Origin: DATEDA01 sp963827595
Lineage (GTDB): Bacteria; Pseudomonadota; Gammaproteobacteria; Burkholderiales; SG8-39
Direction: 5' to 3'
Assembly: GCA_963827595.1 (NCBI GenBank)
Contig: CAWHBT010000005.1
Span: 62,001-126,000 of the forward strand
DNA: 64,000 bases
Of this stretch, positions 1-12,135 are shown in pieces. Both the position numbers and the translations under genes were made by a program. The notes beneath the pieces were generated by a model, which was given only the letters and a program-made list of their open reading frames with translations, was not told the DNA's origin and searched no databases. Position 1 is the stretch's first letter. Each line of letters opens with the position of its first letter.

Positions 1-468
1 GCGCGACAAGATCCAGAGCCGCGACTGCGAGGCGTCGCCGACCATCGCGTAGCTATAGTCGCCCGCGAGCTCGATCAGGCGATAGGTGCCCCACATCCAC
101 GGCGCCCAGCCGATCAGGTCCGGCCGCACGTAGAGCTCGCCCGGGTTCTGGTCGCCGTGCGAGACGTCGAGGAGGCCGATGTCCATGATCCAGGACCGGT
201 TCTCCGCGAAGCACTGATAGACGATGGAAACGTCGCCGTCGACGCGCCGGAGAAAAGTCATCACGGTATCGGCGGCACAGTTCCGCTCCTGGAACGTCGG
301 CAGCCGGGCGATCTCGTAATAGCGTCCCTCGTACCGCAGGTACTCCAGCCTGACGATCTCGGATTGCCCCGCCGCTTGGGGAGTCTGCGACTGCACCTGC
401 GCCAGCGCGCCACCCGTCGCGAGCGTGAACACAGCCGCGCCAACGACCCCTAGCCATCCGGTTTTCAT
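1..468 (-). CDS. blc: Outer-membrane-type lipocalin (Blc family), C-terminus cut by window edge
   Basis: The reading frame starts at the ATG at 468 and stays open to the window edge (156 codons). It begins with a signal peptide (MKTGWLGVVGAAVFTLATGG then ALAQ). The mature part has the lipocalin opening (RYEGRYYEIARLPTFQERNC), a central Cys-bearing strand (VSIVYQCF) and the Blc-type signature GDYSYAMVGDASQSRLWILSR-like block near the edge, which in this family is followed by only a short tail. Bacterial lipocalins bind fatty acids or lysophospholipids in the periplasm or at the outer membrane. There is no lipobox Cys right after the signal, so it may be secreted rather than lipidated. Family assignment is confident; ligand is unknown. 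Confidence 0.85.
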   Translation of the reverse strand, partial: MKTGWLGVVGAAVFTLATGGALAQVQSQTPQAAGQSEIVRLEYLRYEGRYYEIARLPTFQERNCAADTVMTFLRRVDGDVSIVYQCFAENRSWIMDIGLLDVSHGDQNPGELYVRPDLIGWAPWMWGTYRLIELAGDYSYAMVGDASQSRLWILSR

Positions 469-569
469 GAGCTTTCCCCTCGAAGCGTAACGTTCTCATT
501 GTGCAAGCTTTTCAGGCACTTTTCCAGCCGCGACGCGGCGCCGGGCGTGAAAAACCCACGGGCGGAGCG

Positions 570-1372
570 CTAGAGCCAGGCGGCCAGGGCCTGCTCGGAC
601 GCCTCCCAAAGGACTTCGGCCAGCCGGCCGTCGCGCGCCCGGCGCGACGGCGTTGCCGCCTGGCAATCGACGAAGTAAGCGCCGGTGACCCCCGCGGCGT
701 CCGGCGCGGTCGCGAGGTACACGGACGTGCGCGCGCCGCGCGCGACGTCGCCTCCGCCCATGCCGAAGCCGGCGCGCAGCAGCTTGGTCGCGATCACGCC
801 GGGGTGCAGACAGTTCGCCGTGACGCGCGTGCCGGTCAGGCGCTTCGCCAGCGCGACCGTGAAGAGAACGTTCGCGAGCTTCGACGTGCTGTACGCGCCA
901 TACCCGGTGTAGCCGCGCGCCAGGGAGAGGTCGGCCACTTCGATCTCGCTGCTCCCGTGCGCCATCGAGGCGACCGTCACGACTCGCCCCTGCGGCGCGC
1001 GCTTCACGGCCGCGAGCAAGTGATGCGTCAGCAGGAACGGGGCGAAGTGGTTGACGGCCATGGTCGTCTCGAGGCCGTCGGGCGTGAGCCGGCGCGTGTC
1101 CATGTAGACGCCGGCGTTGTTGAGCAGCACGTCGAGCGCGGGTGCCGTCGCCGCGACGCTCCCCGCGAGCGCCACGATCTCCGCCATCCGCGCGAGGTCC
1201 GCGACGACCGGCTCGACGGAAGCACCGGGCGTGCTACGCGCGATGCGCTGCGCGGCGGCGCCGGCCTTGTCGGCGTTCCGGCCATGGACCAGCACCCGCA
1301 GCCCTTGCGCCGCGAGCTGCCGCGCGGTCTCGAACCCGATGCCGTCCGTCGCGCCGGTGACGAGCGCCGTCT

Positions 1373-1376
<4 letters not shown>
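570..1376 (-). CDS. Short-chain dehydrogenase/reductase (SDR)
   Basis: A 268-residue classical SDR, an NAD(P)-dependent oxidoreductase of unknown substrate. Visible motifs are the cofactor-binding TGATDGIG at the extreme N-terminus, NNAG in the middle and the catalytic YSTSK, with a Ser in VVTVASMAHG upstream. The layout resembles the retinol-dehydrogenase-like SDRs. No ATG is available before the glycine motif; the frame opens with a TTG that overlaps the TGA of the preceding reductase gene (TTGA), so the two genes are translationally coupled and probably act on the same compound. Substrate cannot be read from the sequence. Confidence 0.88.
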
Positions 1377-2836
<1,460 letters not shown>

Positions 2837-2946
2837 GGTGCCATCGGAGTGTATGTCAACGCCGGTGTCGGGGCGCCGCGGCGCGCTGGGTCCGGCGCGG
2901 CCCCCGGGGATCGGGCAGAATTGAGCCTAAACCGTTGAAGAACAAG

Positions 2947-4998
<2,052 letters not shown>

Positions 4999-5760
4999 AT
5001 GGCGGGCGCCACGCTCGAGGGCGCGGTTTCCGGGCCGCTTGCGCCCGCACTCGCGGTCTCGATCGCGCTCCACGCGGCGGTCCTCGCCGGCCTGCCTGAA
5101 CTCTGGACGTCCTCGGACCCACCGACCCCGTCCCCGCTCACCGCGTGGCTCGTCCCCGGGCTGCAGTCCGCGGGGACCGCGGAACCCGCGCCGGCGGCGA
5201 CGCCAGAGCGCGCGGCGGAAGCGGCGCCGCAGCGGCGAAGCGCGGCCGCGGCGAAACCCGCTCCGTCGGTGTCCAAGGCCGCGCCGGCCCGCGAACCCGA
5301 AGGCCCAGCCCCGTTGAATGCGCCGGCCGTGCAGGAGCTCGCGCCTGCCGAGCGGACGAGCGTGGCGGCGAGCGCTGCGGTCCCGGGGTCGAAGAACGTC
5401 CCGCTGTCTGCTCCGGTCGCGGCGCCTGCCGAGTCGGGCGGGGAGGGTTCGCCCGACGTCGGCTCGCTGGCGCAATACCGCCTTGCGTTGATCAGCGCGG
5501 CGAAGGAGCACAAGACCTATCCGCCGCGCGCGATCGACCGCGGCCTGGAGGGACGCGTCGACGTCCGGGTGGCGGTGGGCGCCGACGGCGCGCCGGCCCG
5601 CGTGCTCGTCCAGCGCTCGAGCCGGCACGACGTGCTCGACCGCGAGGCGCTCGAGCTGCTGCGCAAGGCCGCCGCACTCACGCCGGTGCCGCCCGCGCTC
5701 CGGAACCGCGACTTCGCCGTCGAGGTCCCGGTCCTCTACGAGCTCAAGGACGCGCGCTAG
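4999..5760 (+). CDS. TonB-like energy transducer
   Basis: A 253-residue protein with one N-terminal membrane segment (LAPALAVSIALHAAVLAGLP), a long Pro/Ala/Glu-rich periplasmic linker (about residues 35-150) and a C-terminal TonB domain (YPPRAIDRGLEGRVDVRVAV, then LDREALELLRKAAALTPVP). It would couple the proton motive force to outer-membrane receptors. No exbB or exbD is in the window. It starts on the base after the nadE stop, so the two are probably co-transcribed. Its 3' end overlaps the convergent iron ATPase gene by 17 bases, and ferric uptake is a plausible client, though this is inference. Confidence 0.82.
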   Translation: MAGATLEGAVSGPLAPALAVSIALHAAVLAGLPELWTSSDPPTPSPLTAWLVPGLQSAGTAEPAPAATPERAAEAAPQRRSAAAAKPAPSVSKAAPAREPEGPAPLNAPAVQELAPAERTSVAASAAVPGSKNVPLSAPVAAPAESGGEGSPDVGSLAQYRLALISAAKEHKTYPPRAIDRGLEGRVDVRVAVGADGAPARVLVQRSSRHDVLDREALELLRKAAALTPVPPALRNRDFAVEVPVLYELKDAR

Positions 5761-6859
5761 AGCGGCCGGCGGCCGCCCCGTCGGCCGGCGCGAACGCGAC
5801 CACGTGGTCGACGTCGAGGCGGATGCCGATCGACTCGCCGAGCGCGTGGTTGTGGTGGCTCGGCACGAGCGCGAGGACCTTCCGTCCGCTGGCGAGCTTG
5901 AGGGTGTAGAGGATTTCCGCGCCGCGGAACGCCTTGTGCACCACCTCCGCCTGGAGCGCGCTCGCGTCGTCGTGGATGATGTCGTCGGGCCGGAGCAGAA
6001 CCTCGACCTGGCAGCCCCTGCCGCAGGCGTCGCACCCGACCTCGCACTGGTGCGGGATCTCGCCGTTCAGAAGCCCAAGCTCGATCTCGACCTGGCGCGG
6101 GTTGCGCACGGCGCCGGGGAGGAACACGCCCTGGCCCACGAAGTCGGCGATGACGCGGTTCGCCGGCCGGTGGTAGAGGTTGTAGGCGCTGTCCCACTGC
6201 TCGATCCGCCCGTCGTGCATCACCCCGATCTCGTCGGCGATCGCGAACGCCTCCTGCTGGTCGTGGGTGACGAGGATCGCGGTTGTGCGGGTGCGCTTGA
6301 TGATGTCCCGGACCTCGAGGCTGAGCCGCTCCCGCAGCTCGCTGTCGAGGTTCGAGAACGGCTCGTCGAGCAGCAGGAGATCCGGTTGCGGCGCGAGCGC
6401 GCGCGCCAGCGCGACGCGCTGCTGCTGCCCTCCCGAGAGCTCGTGCGGGTACTTGTGCGCGAGCCCGTCCAGGCCCACGGTGGCGACCAGCTCCGCGACG
6501 CGGCGGGCCCGCTCCGGACGCGGCACGCGGTGCAGCCCGAAGCCGATGTTCTCGGCGACCGTGAGGTGCGGGAAGAGCGCATGGTCCTGGAAGACCATGC
6601 CGATGCGCCGCTCTTCCGGCGGCACCGTCAGGCCGGCGGCCGACACGACCCGTCCGTCGAGCAGGATCTCCCCGCCCGCGACGGGCTCGAACCCGGCGAT
6701 GCAGCGGAGCACGGTCGTCTTGCCGCAGCCGCTCGGGCCGAGCAGGCAACCGATGGCGCCGCGCGTGAGCGTGAACGACAAGCCGCGCACGACCGCGTGC
6801 GCCGCGTACGCCTGGCGCAGCGCGCGAACCTCCAGCAGCAACGGTCGCTGATCGCTCAT
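5744..6859 (-). CDS. fbpC: Ferric-iron ABC transporter ATP-binding protein (FbpC-like)
   Basis: A 371-residue ABC ATPase: Walker A GPSGCGKTT, Q-loop VFQDHALFPHLTVAENIGFG, signature LSGGQQQRVALARAL, Walker B LLLLDEPFSNLD and H-loop THDQ, followed by a TOBE-type regulatory domain (LLRPDDIIHDD). It energises iron import with the divergent permease next door. The TOBE region carries an unusual cluster of four cysteines (C-x3-C-x2-C-x3-C, near residues 270-282) that could bind metal. I start at ATG 6859 (MSDQRPLLLEVRAL), because upstream codons would run into the operator. The substrate assignment rests on context: permease type, Fur-like site and an FbpA homologue at 43.3 kb. Confidence 0.88.
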   Translation of the reverse strand: MSDQRPLLLEVRALRQAYAAHAVVRGLSFTLTRGAIGCLLGPSGCGKTTVLRCIAGFEPVAGGEILLDGRVVSAAGLTVPPEERRIGMVFQDHALFPHLTVAENIGFGLHRVPRPERARRVAELVATVGLDGLAHKYPHELSGGQQQRVALARALAPQPDLLLLDEPFSNLDSELRERLSLEVRDIIKRTRTTAILVTHDQQEAFAIADEIGVMHDGRIEQWDSAYNLYHRPANRVIADFVGQGVFLPGAVRNPRQVEIELGLLNGEIPHQCEVGCDACGRGCQVEVLLRPDDIIHDDASALQAEVVHKAFRGAEILYTLKLASGRKVLALVPSHHNHALGESIGIRLDVDHVVAFAPADGAAAGRSSARP

Positions 6860-6894
6860 ACGCCGCTGATTATATGCGCGGATTGGCGGCCAGA

Positions 6895-6913
6895 AACAAG
6901 AATCATTCTTGTT
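6895..6913. promoter_or_regulatory. Fur-like operator between fbpC and fbpB
   Basis: AACAAGAATCATTCTTGTT is a perfect 9-1-9 inverted repeat in the 68-bp gap between two divergent iron-transport genes. Its architecture equals the classical 19-bp Fur box, although only about half of the bases match the enterobacterial consensus. Position and symmetry suggest that one Fur-family dimer site controls both genes. The regulator identity is inferred. Confidence 0.7.
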
Positions 6914-6927
6914 ATGATGGGGCCGCA

Positions 6928-8598
6928 ATGACCACCGCCGAAGCCCTCGCTCCCCACCCGCGGCGCGGGCCGGCCGCGCGGGTCGGATGGCTCGGGCTCG
7001 CTTCGCTCGCCGCAGCCGCGTTGATCGTTGCGCCGATCGTGGCGGTCGTCGCGAGCGGGTTCGGGCCGGGCGAGGGCGCCTGGGCCCACCTCGTCGAGAC
7101 CGTCCTCGGCGCCTACGTCTGGAACACCTTCCTGCTGCTCGTCGGGGTCACCTGGGGCGTGGTGTCGATCGGCGTGCTGTCGGCGTGGCTCGTCACCGTT
7201 TACCGCTTTCCCGGACAGCGCGTCCTGGAAGGGGCGCTCGTCCTGCCTCTCGCGGTGCCGGCCTACGTGATGGCCTACGCCTATACGGACTGGCTGCAGT
7301 TCACGGGCCCGGTGCAGACGTGGCTGCGCGGGGTGACCGGATGGCAGGCGCGCGAGTACTGGTTTCCGGAGATCCGCTCGCTCTGGGGCGCGGCCGGGAT
7401 GCTGTCGTTCGCGCTCTATCCGTACGTCTATCTGCTCGCGCGCACGGCCTTCCGCGAGATGTCGCGCAGCGCGCTGGAGGCAGGGCGGCTCGCCGGGCAC
7501 GGCGCGTGGGGCGGGTTCTTCCGCGTGGCGCTGCCGCTTGCTCGCCCGGGGATTGCCGCCGGCACGGCGCTCGCGCTGATGGAGACGCTCGCCGACTTCG
7601 GCACCGTCTCGTACTTCGCCGTCGAGGTGTTCACGCTCGGGATCTTCAAGGCCTGGTTCGCCATGGGCGACCTGGCGGCCGCTGGCCAGCTCGCCACGTG
7701 CCTGCTCGGATTCGTCGCGCTGGTCCTCGCGCTCGAACGGTGGAACCGCGGCGCCGCGCGGTACCACTCGAATGCGCCGCGCAAGCCGCAGCCGGCCCAG
7801 CGGCTCCGCGGTGCCGCGGCCGCGGCAGCGTTCGTCGCGTGCGCGGCGCCGGTCGCGTTCGGGTTCCTGCTGCCGTCCGGGATCCTGCTCCAGCTGGCGC
7901 TGACGGATCCGGATGCCCGGTGGGGACCGCGCGTGCTCGCGCTCGTCGGCAACAGCTTCACGGTCGCCGGAGTCACGGCGCTCGCCGCCGTCGCGACCGC
8001 GACGCTGATGGCCTACGCCGCGCGCCTCTCGCGGAGCCCGCTCGTGGCGAGCGCCAACCGGATCGCGGCGCTCGGCTACGCGGTGCCGGGCGCAGTCATC
8101 GCGGTGGGGATTCTCGTGCCGCTGGGCCGCCTCGACAATCTCGCGGCGGTCTGGCTCGAGACGACGTTCGGCGTGACGACGGGGCTGATCCTGACCGGGT
8201 CGATCACGGCACTCGTGTACGCGTACGTCGTGCGCTTCCTGGCGGTGGCGCTGCAGACTGTGGAGGCGGGGCTCGCGAAGGTGACCCCGAGCATGGAGGA
8301 CGCCGCACGGAGCCTCGGCGCGGGACCCGCCGGCACGCTCGCCCGCGTCCACGCGCCGCTCCTCGCCGGCAGCCTGTTCACGGCCGGGTTGATCGTTTTC
8401 GTCGATACGCTGAAGGAGCTGCCGGCGACGTTCGCGCTGCGCCCCTTCAACTTCGACACGCTGGCGATCGAGGCCTTCAATCTGACCAAGGACGAGCGGC
8501 TCGCCGAGGCGGCGGTACCGTCGCTCGTCCTCATCGCGGTCGGCCTGCTGCCGCTCGTGCTGCTGTCGAAGCGGATCGTGCGCTCGGCGAGGGCCTGA
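6928..8598 (+). CDS. fbpB: Ferric-iron ABC transporter permease (FbpB-like, fused double domain)
   Basis: A 556-residue inner-membrane permease containing two tandem binding-protein-dependent transport domains, as in FbpB/HitB/SfuB. The first half contains MEETLADFGT-like text (ALMETLADFGTVSYFAVEV) and the second half EDAARSLGAGPAGTLARVH and FVDTLKELPATFALRPF, the EAA-type loops that contact the ATPase. About twelve hydrophobic segments are visible. ATG 6928 lies 14 bases after the Fur-like palindrome. The cognate binding protein is not adjacent: the nearest candidate lies 34.7 kb downstream on the opposite strand. Confidence 0.88.
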   Translation: MTTAEALAPHPRRGPAARVGWLGLASLAAAALIVAPIVAVVASGFGPGEGAWAHLVETVLGAYVWNTFLLLVGVTWGVVSIGVLSAWLVTVYRFPGQRVLEGALVLPLAVPAYVMAYAYTDWLQFTGPVQTWLRGVTGWQAREYWFPEIRSLWGAAGMLSFALYPYVYLLARTAFREMSRSALEAGRLAGHGAWGGFFRVALPLARPGIAAGTALALMETLADFGTVSYFAVEVFTLGIFKAWFAMGDLAAAGQLATCLLGFVALVLALERWNRGAARYHSNAPRKPQPAQRLRGAAAAAAFVACAAPVAFGFLLPSGILLQLALTDPDARWGPRVLALVGNSFTVAGVTALAAVATATLMAYAARLSRSPLVASANRIAALGYAVPGAVIAVGILVPLGRLDNLAAVWLETTFGVTTGLILTGSITALVYAYVVRFLAVALQTVEAGLAKVTPSMEDAARSLGAGPAGTLARVHAPLLAGSLFTAGLIVFVDTLKELPATFALRPFNFDTLAIEAFNLTKDERLAEAAVPSLVLIAVGLLPLVLLSKRIVRSARA

Positions 8599-8949
8599 GT
8601 CGCACCGCCGGCTACGAACCGCGGCGTTTCTCAACGCGATCAATCGGTAGCAGTGTCCCTGTGACCGGGATGTGACCGCGGTCGTCGTCGCGGGAGTCGG
8701 GCCGGGCACCTTCCGCTGTTGGCACCCACGCCGACGGCGGGATTCGGCAAGACGCGGCGGTACGGCGACGTCGCTGAAAGCGGTCGTTCCACGCCGCTAT
8801 CGACCCTAAGCGGCCCTTCGACCCTGCGGAAGCGGTCGTTCGAGATCTTGAGACCAGTCGGCTCATGTCCGACTCGTGCCGCTAGTATGTAACCATTGCT
8901 ATCATCTACTCAGGGTGCCCACGTACTGGGGTGCTCGTCAGGGGAAGAG
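8599..8949. other. Intergenic stretch with repeat-family-2 copy
   Basis: No gene is visible. The segment starts the accessory region. It contains a copy of a dispersed intergenic repeat at 8776-8813 (see that entry) and, near 8640-8690, text related to the 'cggtagcagtgtc...' part of repeat family 1. The last 12 bases hold the AGGGGAAG ribosome site of the next gene. Confidence 0.5.
8776..8813 (+). repeat. Dispersed intergenic repeat, family 2, copy 1
   Basis: This copy has the core GAAAGCGGTCG, then CTATCGACCCTAAGCGG. The same core (ACGGCGCTATCGACCCGAAGC) recurs at 13786-13823 and 19788-19826, always outside genes. On the complementary strand it reads R-x-GSIA-x4-R when translated, which creates recurrent false ORFs. 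Confidence 0.75.
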
Positions 8950-10452
8950 ATGGAAAACGATCTGGCTCGGAGGCATGAATTTGAAGCCGAAGTGGCGACT
9001 CGCTTCGGTATTTTGCCGAACTTCTTCCGCTCGGCGGAAGCAGCGCCCGAGCTTGTTCAGCAGCTCTGGGGATTCGCCAAGGTCGGATACCTCGATAACC
9101 CCATGCCGTCGGTGTTCAAGGAGCGGCTATTTGTTTGGTTGTCCCGTCTCTGTCCGATGCGCTACTGCATCGTCCGCCATGTGGGCTTTCTACTGGGCCA
9201 CAGTCACGGCCGCGCCGCGGGCGATGCGGCGGCGCCTGCCCAAACGATCGACGACGTGGTTACGCTTCTTCGCCGACCCTCTCCCTGGCAGCGCGACATG
9301 GCCGAAGTCTATGCGCGCCTAGAGGGACTGACCGTTCCGATCGAGACGTGGCCGGGCTCGGGCAGCGATCTCGAAGATGCGATTTTCGCCTGTGCCGCGG
9401 TGATGTTCGTCGAGCCGGCCCGCAGTGAACGAGCCAGGCGCGCCGTGGTTCGTGCGGTTGGCCTTCGGCGCTTCGAGTTTTTCAGCACCTGCCTGGCCTT
9501 CATCCGCACGGCGCACTACTGGACGATTCTGCATCCGGAAATCGACACGGAAGACGACATGCAGTCACTGATACGCGGACACGAGGAACTCGCCCGCCTG
9601 CTGCTGGAGGATCCGGAGGCCGATCGATGCGAGATGGGCGAGCGCCTGTTCGAAGAACTGACGAGCCTGCGTGAACTGCATGAGCGTAAAGAACTGGAAC
9701 GGGCAAAACAGGCGTTGGAAGAGAAGGATCGCCAGAAGGACCAGTTCATCGCAGTTGTCGGGCACGAACTGCGCAATCCGCTGTCGACGATTCGTTCGGC
9801 AGCCGCCGCGTTGCGTCTCATGCAGCTACCGGACCCAGCAGCTGCTCGCCTGGTCGAGCGTCTGGATCGTCAAACCACCGCTATGGCACGGGTGTTGGAC
9901 GATCTGCTCGACGCTTCGCGTCTTGCTCTGGGAAAGGTGTCGGTTCAGGTAGAGCGGGTCGCTCTTCCGGAACTTCTCACAGATCTCCTGGATGAGCAGC
10001 AGCCACGCGCGCAAGAGGCGCAGCTGCATCTAGTCGGGCCATTCGCGGGCAAGCCTTGCTTCGTCAAGGCAGACCGCGTTCGCCTCCGGCAGATTCTCGA
10101 CAATCTCTTGTCGAACGCTATCAAGTTCACTCCGGCGGGCGGCATCATCGAGCTATCGTTCGAACAGGAAGCAGGCTACGCAGTTGTAACGGTCCGAGAC
10201 TCGGGGATCGGATTTGACGCCGAGTTCGCGGGGAAATTGTTCGAACCGCTTACACAAGAGGAGCGGGGACCTCGTCGACCCGCCGGCGGACTCGGGCTGG
10301 GGCTCGCGATCGCCAGCCGACTCGCCAAGCTGCAAGGAGCATCACTCGCGGCCGCGAGCGCCGGAGTGAATAAGGGAGCGCTGTTTACCCTTAGGATTCC
10401 GGTCGCCGATGGATCCGAGGAGCTTCGAAGTACGAACGCTTCCGACACTTGA
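8950..10452 (+). CDS. Sensor histidine kinase with N-terminal AhpD/CMD-like domain
   Basis: A 500-residue soluble histidine kinase without membrane segments. Residues about 1-200 resemble the AhpD/carboxymuconolactone decarboxylase fold: FGILPNFFRSAEAAPELV, then a Cys pair and His in RLCPMRYCIVRHVGFLLGH (C-x4-C-x3-H), the layout of a redox-active site. After a short coiled coil (residues about 235-255) come the HisKA H-box VVGHELRNPLST, N-box LRQILDNLLSNAIKFTP, G1 DSGIGFD and G2 GGLGLGLAIA. ATG 8950 follows AGGGGAAG. It probably senses peroxide or another electrophile, but that is inferred from the fold. The expected partner receiver is present only as a fragment just downstream. Confidence 0.87.
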   Translation: MENDLARRHEFEAEVATRFGILPNFFRSAEAAPELVQQLWGFAKVGYLDNPMPSVFKERLFVWLSRLCPMRYCIVRHVGFLLGHSHGRAAGDAAAPAQTIDDVVTLLRRPSPWQRDMAEVYARLEGLTVPIETWPGSGSDLEDAIFACAAVMFVEPARSERARRAVVRAVGLRRFEFFSTCLAFIRTAHYWTILHPEIDTEDDMQSLIRGHEELARLLLEDPEADRCEMGERLFEELTSLRELHERKELERAKQALEEKDRQKDQFIAVVGHELRNPLSTIRSAAAALRLMQLPDPAAARLVERLDRQTTAMARVLDDLLDASRLALGKVSVQVERVALPELLTDLLDEQQPRAQEAQLHLVGPFAGKPCFVKADRVRLRQILDNLLSNAIKFTPAGGIIELSFEQEAGYAVVTVRDSGIGFDAEFAGKLFEPLTQEERGPRRPAGGLGLGLAIASRLAKLQGASLAAASAGVNKGALFTLRIPVADGSEELRSTNASDT

Positions 10453-10453
10453 A

Positions 10454-10543
10454 CGCCGCCGCAAGACGGTTCTCCTCTTGGAGGACCGCAACGATGTCGC
10501 GGGTAGCCTCCCCGAGTTACTGAAGCTCGCGGGTTCTAGGTAA
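10454..10543 (+). pseudogene. Response-regulator receiver fragment
   Basis: Directly after the kinase, in the +1 frame relative to it, 29 codons read RRKTVLLLEDRNDVAGSL then PELLKLAGSR and stop at TAA. This is the beta1-alpha1 segment of a CheY-like receiver (acidic pair E-D). The remainder of the domain, including the phosphoacceptor Asp, is missing. It looks like the 5' remnant of a partner response regulator. Confidence 0.6.
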
Positions 10544-10888
10544 GTGTCGCTCACGGGTGCCTGTTGCGCTGAAGCGTCCTTACGGTCGGTGCGTCATCAC
10601 AACATCATTCGGACTCTGCGCGATTTGGCGCGTCCCTCGACCAGCCGAAGACGAAGTCGCCGCTAGCACCCCGTCCAGGCCGACAACCCCGGTGGTAGCG
10701 ACGGGAGCGTCAGGCTGGGGCGTCCCGAGCGCGTCAAAGATTGCGAACCGCGCTACTGATCCTGCACGGCGCGGCAAATGTTACGCGTAGCCCGTGCCGC
10801 CACCCTCGTTGAATCCCGGGCATGTGAATTGCCTTCGCCTAAATCCGTCCGCGACCGGCGGAAGGCACTTCGCGGGAAGGAGCAAGTC
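10544..10888. other. Intergenic stretch, no gene recognised
   Basis: No supportable gene. The last 20 bases contain the AAGGAG ribosome site of the next gene. Short reading frames here have no recognisable content; the stretch may include the erased remainder of the receiver gene. Confidence 0.4.
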
Positions 10889-11152
10889 ATGGCGAACCAG
10901 CAGCAGCAACACCAGCGTTCCGGCACTCCGGACCACCAGCAGGACCAGAATCAGCGTTCCGGCACCGATCGGGAGCCTATGCCGGAAAAGTCACCGGGCC
11001 AGACGATCCCAGGGCAAACCAATCAAAACCCGAGGGAGAAACGCGAGCAGTCGCCGGGTAATTCAGGTACGACCCCGGGGATGCCGCAGCGCGGCCCCGC
11101 GTCGAATCCGCACGACAGCGCTGAGGACGGCAGCTCAGGAGAACGCAGATGA
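10889..11152 (+). CDS. Small hydrophilic, Gln/Pro/Gly-rich disordered protein
   Basis: An 87-residue protein of low complexity, rich in Gln, Ser, Pro, Asn and Gly, containing a repeated unit (QRSGTPDHQQDQNQRSGTD). It has no hydrophobic core, so it is almost certainly disordered, like small stress or hydrophilin-type proteins. ATG 10889 is preceded by GGGAAGGAGC at good spacing, and its TGA overlaps the ATG of the next small gene, which supports real translation. The family is not recognised. Its neighbours suggest a stress role. Confidence 0.6.
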   Translation: MANQQQQHQRSGTPDHQQDQNQRSGTDREPMPEKSPGQTIPGQTNQNPREKREQSPGNSGTTPGMPQRGPASNPHDSAEDGSSGERR

Positions 11153-11226
11153 AAGGTATCGGTCTTTGGTTGTTGGGCGTGCCCGTGGTCGTAATCATCG
11201 CGCTGTACGTTTTCGGCGTCCTATAA
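11149..11226 (+). CDS. 25-residue single-pass membrane peptide
   Basis: The ATG overlaps the preceding stop (ATGA). The product MKGIGLWLLGVPVVVIIALY plus FGVL is one hydrophobic helix with a positively charged N-terminus. Similar short membrane peptides occur near stress genes in other proteobacteria, as far as I recall, usually unannotated. Coupling to the gene before it argues for translation. Function unknown. Confidence 0.55.
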   Translation: MKGIGLWLLGVPVVVIIALYVFGVL

Positions 11227-11347
11227 GCAAGCTCGCATTCCAGGCGAGCGCCGACGCCGAGGCATTGAAAGCGCTTTACGAGACGGTTACGCCGCAAGTG
11301 CCCCCGGAAATGGGGGCGAACCGAAGCATTGCAATTCGGAGACATCC

Positions 11348-11941
11348 ATGAATTCCAAGCAATTGAAGGAACTGCTGCTCCAGGCGCTCGAGCACGAGAT
11401 GGGCGGCGTGAAGGTGTACGAAACGGCGCTCAAGTGCGCGGTGAACGAAGACCTTCGGGAAGAGTGGCAGGAGTATCTGGGCCAGACTCGACGCCACGTC
11501 GAAATACTTCAGAATGTCTGCCGCGCTATGGAGCTGAATCCCGACGAGGAGACGCCCGGGCGAGAGATCGTCCGCCATAACGGGGCAGCTGTGGTGGAGG
11601 CGATGAAGAAGGCGCTGGCCTCAGGGGATCCCGATGCCGCGCAGATCGTCGCTTGCGAATGCGTGGTCGTCGCCGAGACGAAGGACCATGCCAACTGGGA
11701 GCTCATCGGAAAATGCGCGAAGAAACTCAAAGGCCCGCAGGCTAAAGCCCTCACGGAAGCATACGAGGAAGTCGAGGACCAGGAAGACGAGCATCTGTAT
11801 CACAGCAAGGGCTGGTGCCGCGAGTTGTGGATTGAATCGCTCGGCATGAAAGCGGTGCTCCCGCCGCCCGAGGAAAAAAAGCACGTCAAGACGGCGATCG
11901 GCGCTGCTCGCGCCGAGCAGGCTAGCGCGAAGTCCCGGTAG
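11348..11941 (+). CDS. Ferritin-like four-helix-bundle protein
   Basis: A 197-residue, highly charged helical protein. LEHEMGGVKVYETALK and TRRHVEILQNVCRAME in the first half, and CECVVVAETKDHANWELIGK with EEVEDQEDEHLYHSKGWC in the second, supply the Glu and Glu-x-x-His residues expected of ferritin-like di-metal bundles. The C-terminus (KHVKTAIGAARAEQ) is basic. It probably binds iron or manganese, or protects against peroxide, but no enzyme activity can be assigned. ATG 11348 follows CGGAGACATCC. It sits in a run of stress-type genes that includes a catalase. Confidence 0.65.
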   Translation: MNSKQLKELLLQALEHEMGGVKVYETALKCAVNEDLREEWQEYLGQTRRHVEILQNVCRAMELNPDEETPGREIVRHNGAAVVEAMKKALASGDPDAAQIVACECVVVAETKDHANWELIGKCAKKLKGPQAKALTEAYEEVEDQEDEHLYHSKGWCRELWIESLGMKAVLPPPEEKKHVKTAIGAARAEQASAKSR

Positions 11942-12135
11942 TCACCGTTATTGGCATAACCGTGGACCGGGAGTCTCGGTCCCTCCTTCGGGACCTCGCC
12001 TCCCCTCGATCGCCGAGTTCCTGCTCTTCCGTCGGGCTTGCCCGATCCGCGGCTTTCGCGAAGGTCCAATCAGCCGGTAGCGGCCGTTGGCACTTCATCC
12101 CGAGCGGCTAACCCGCACGGGCGAAACGAAGCACG

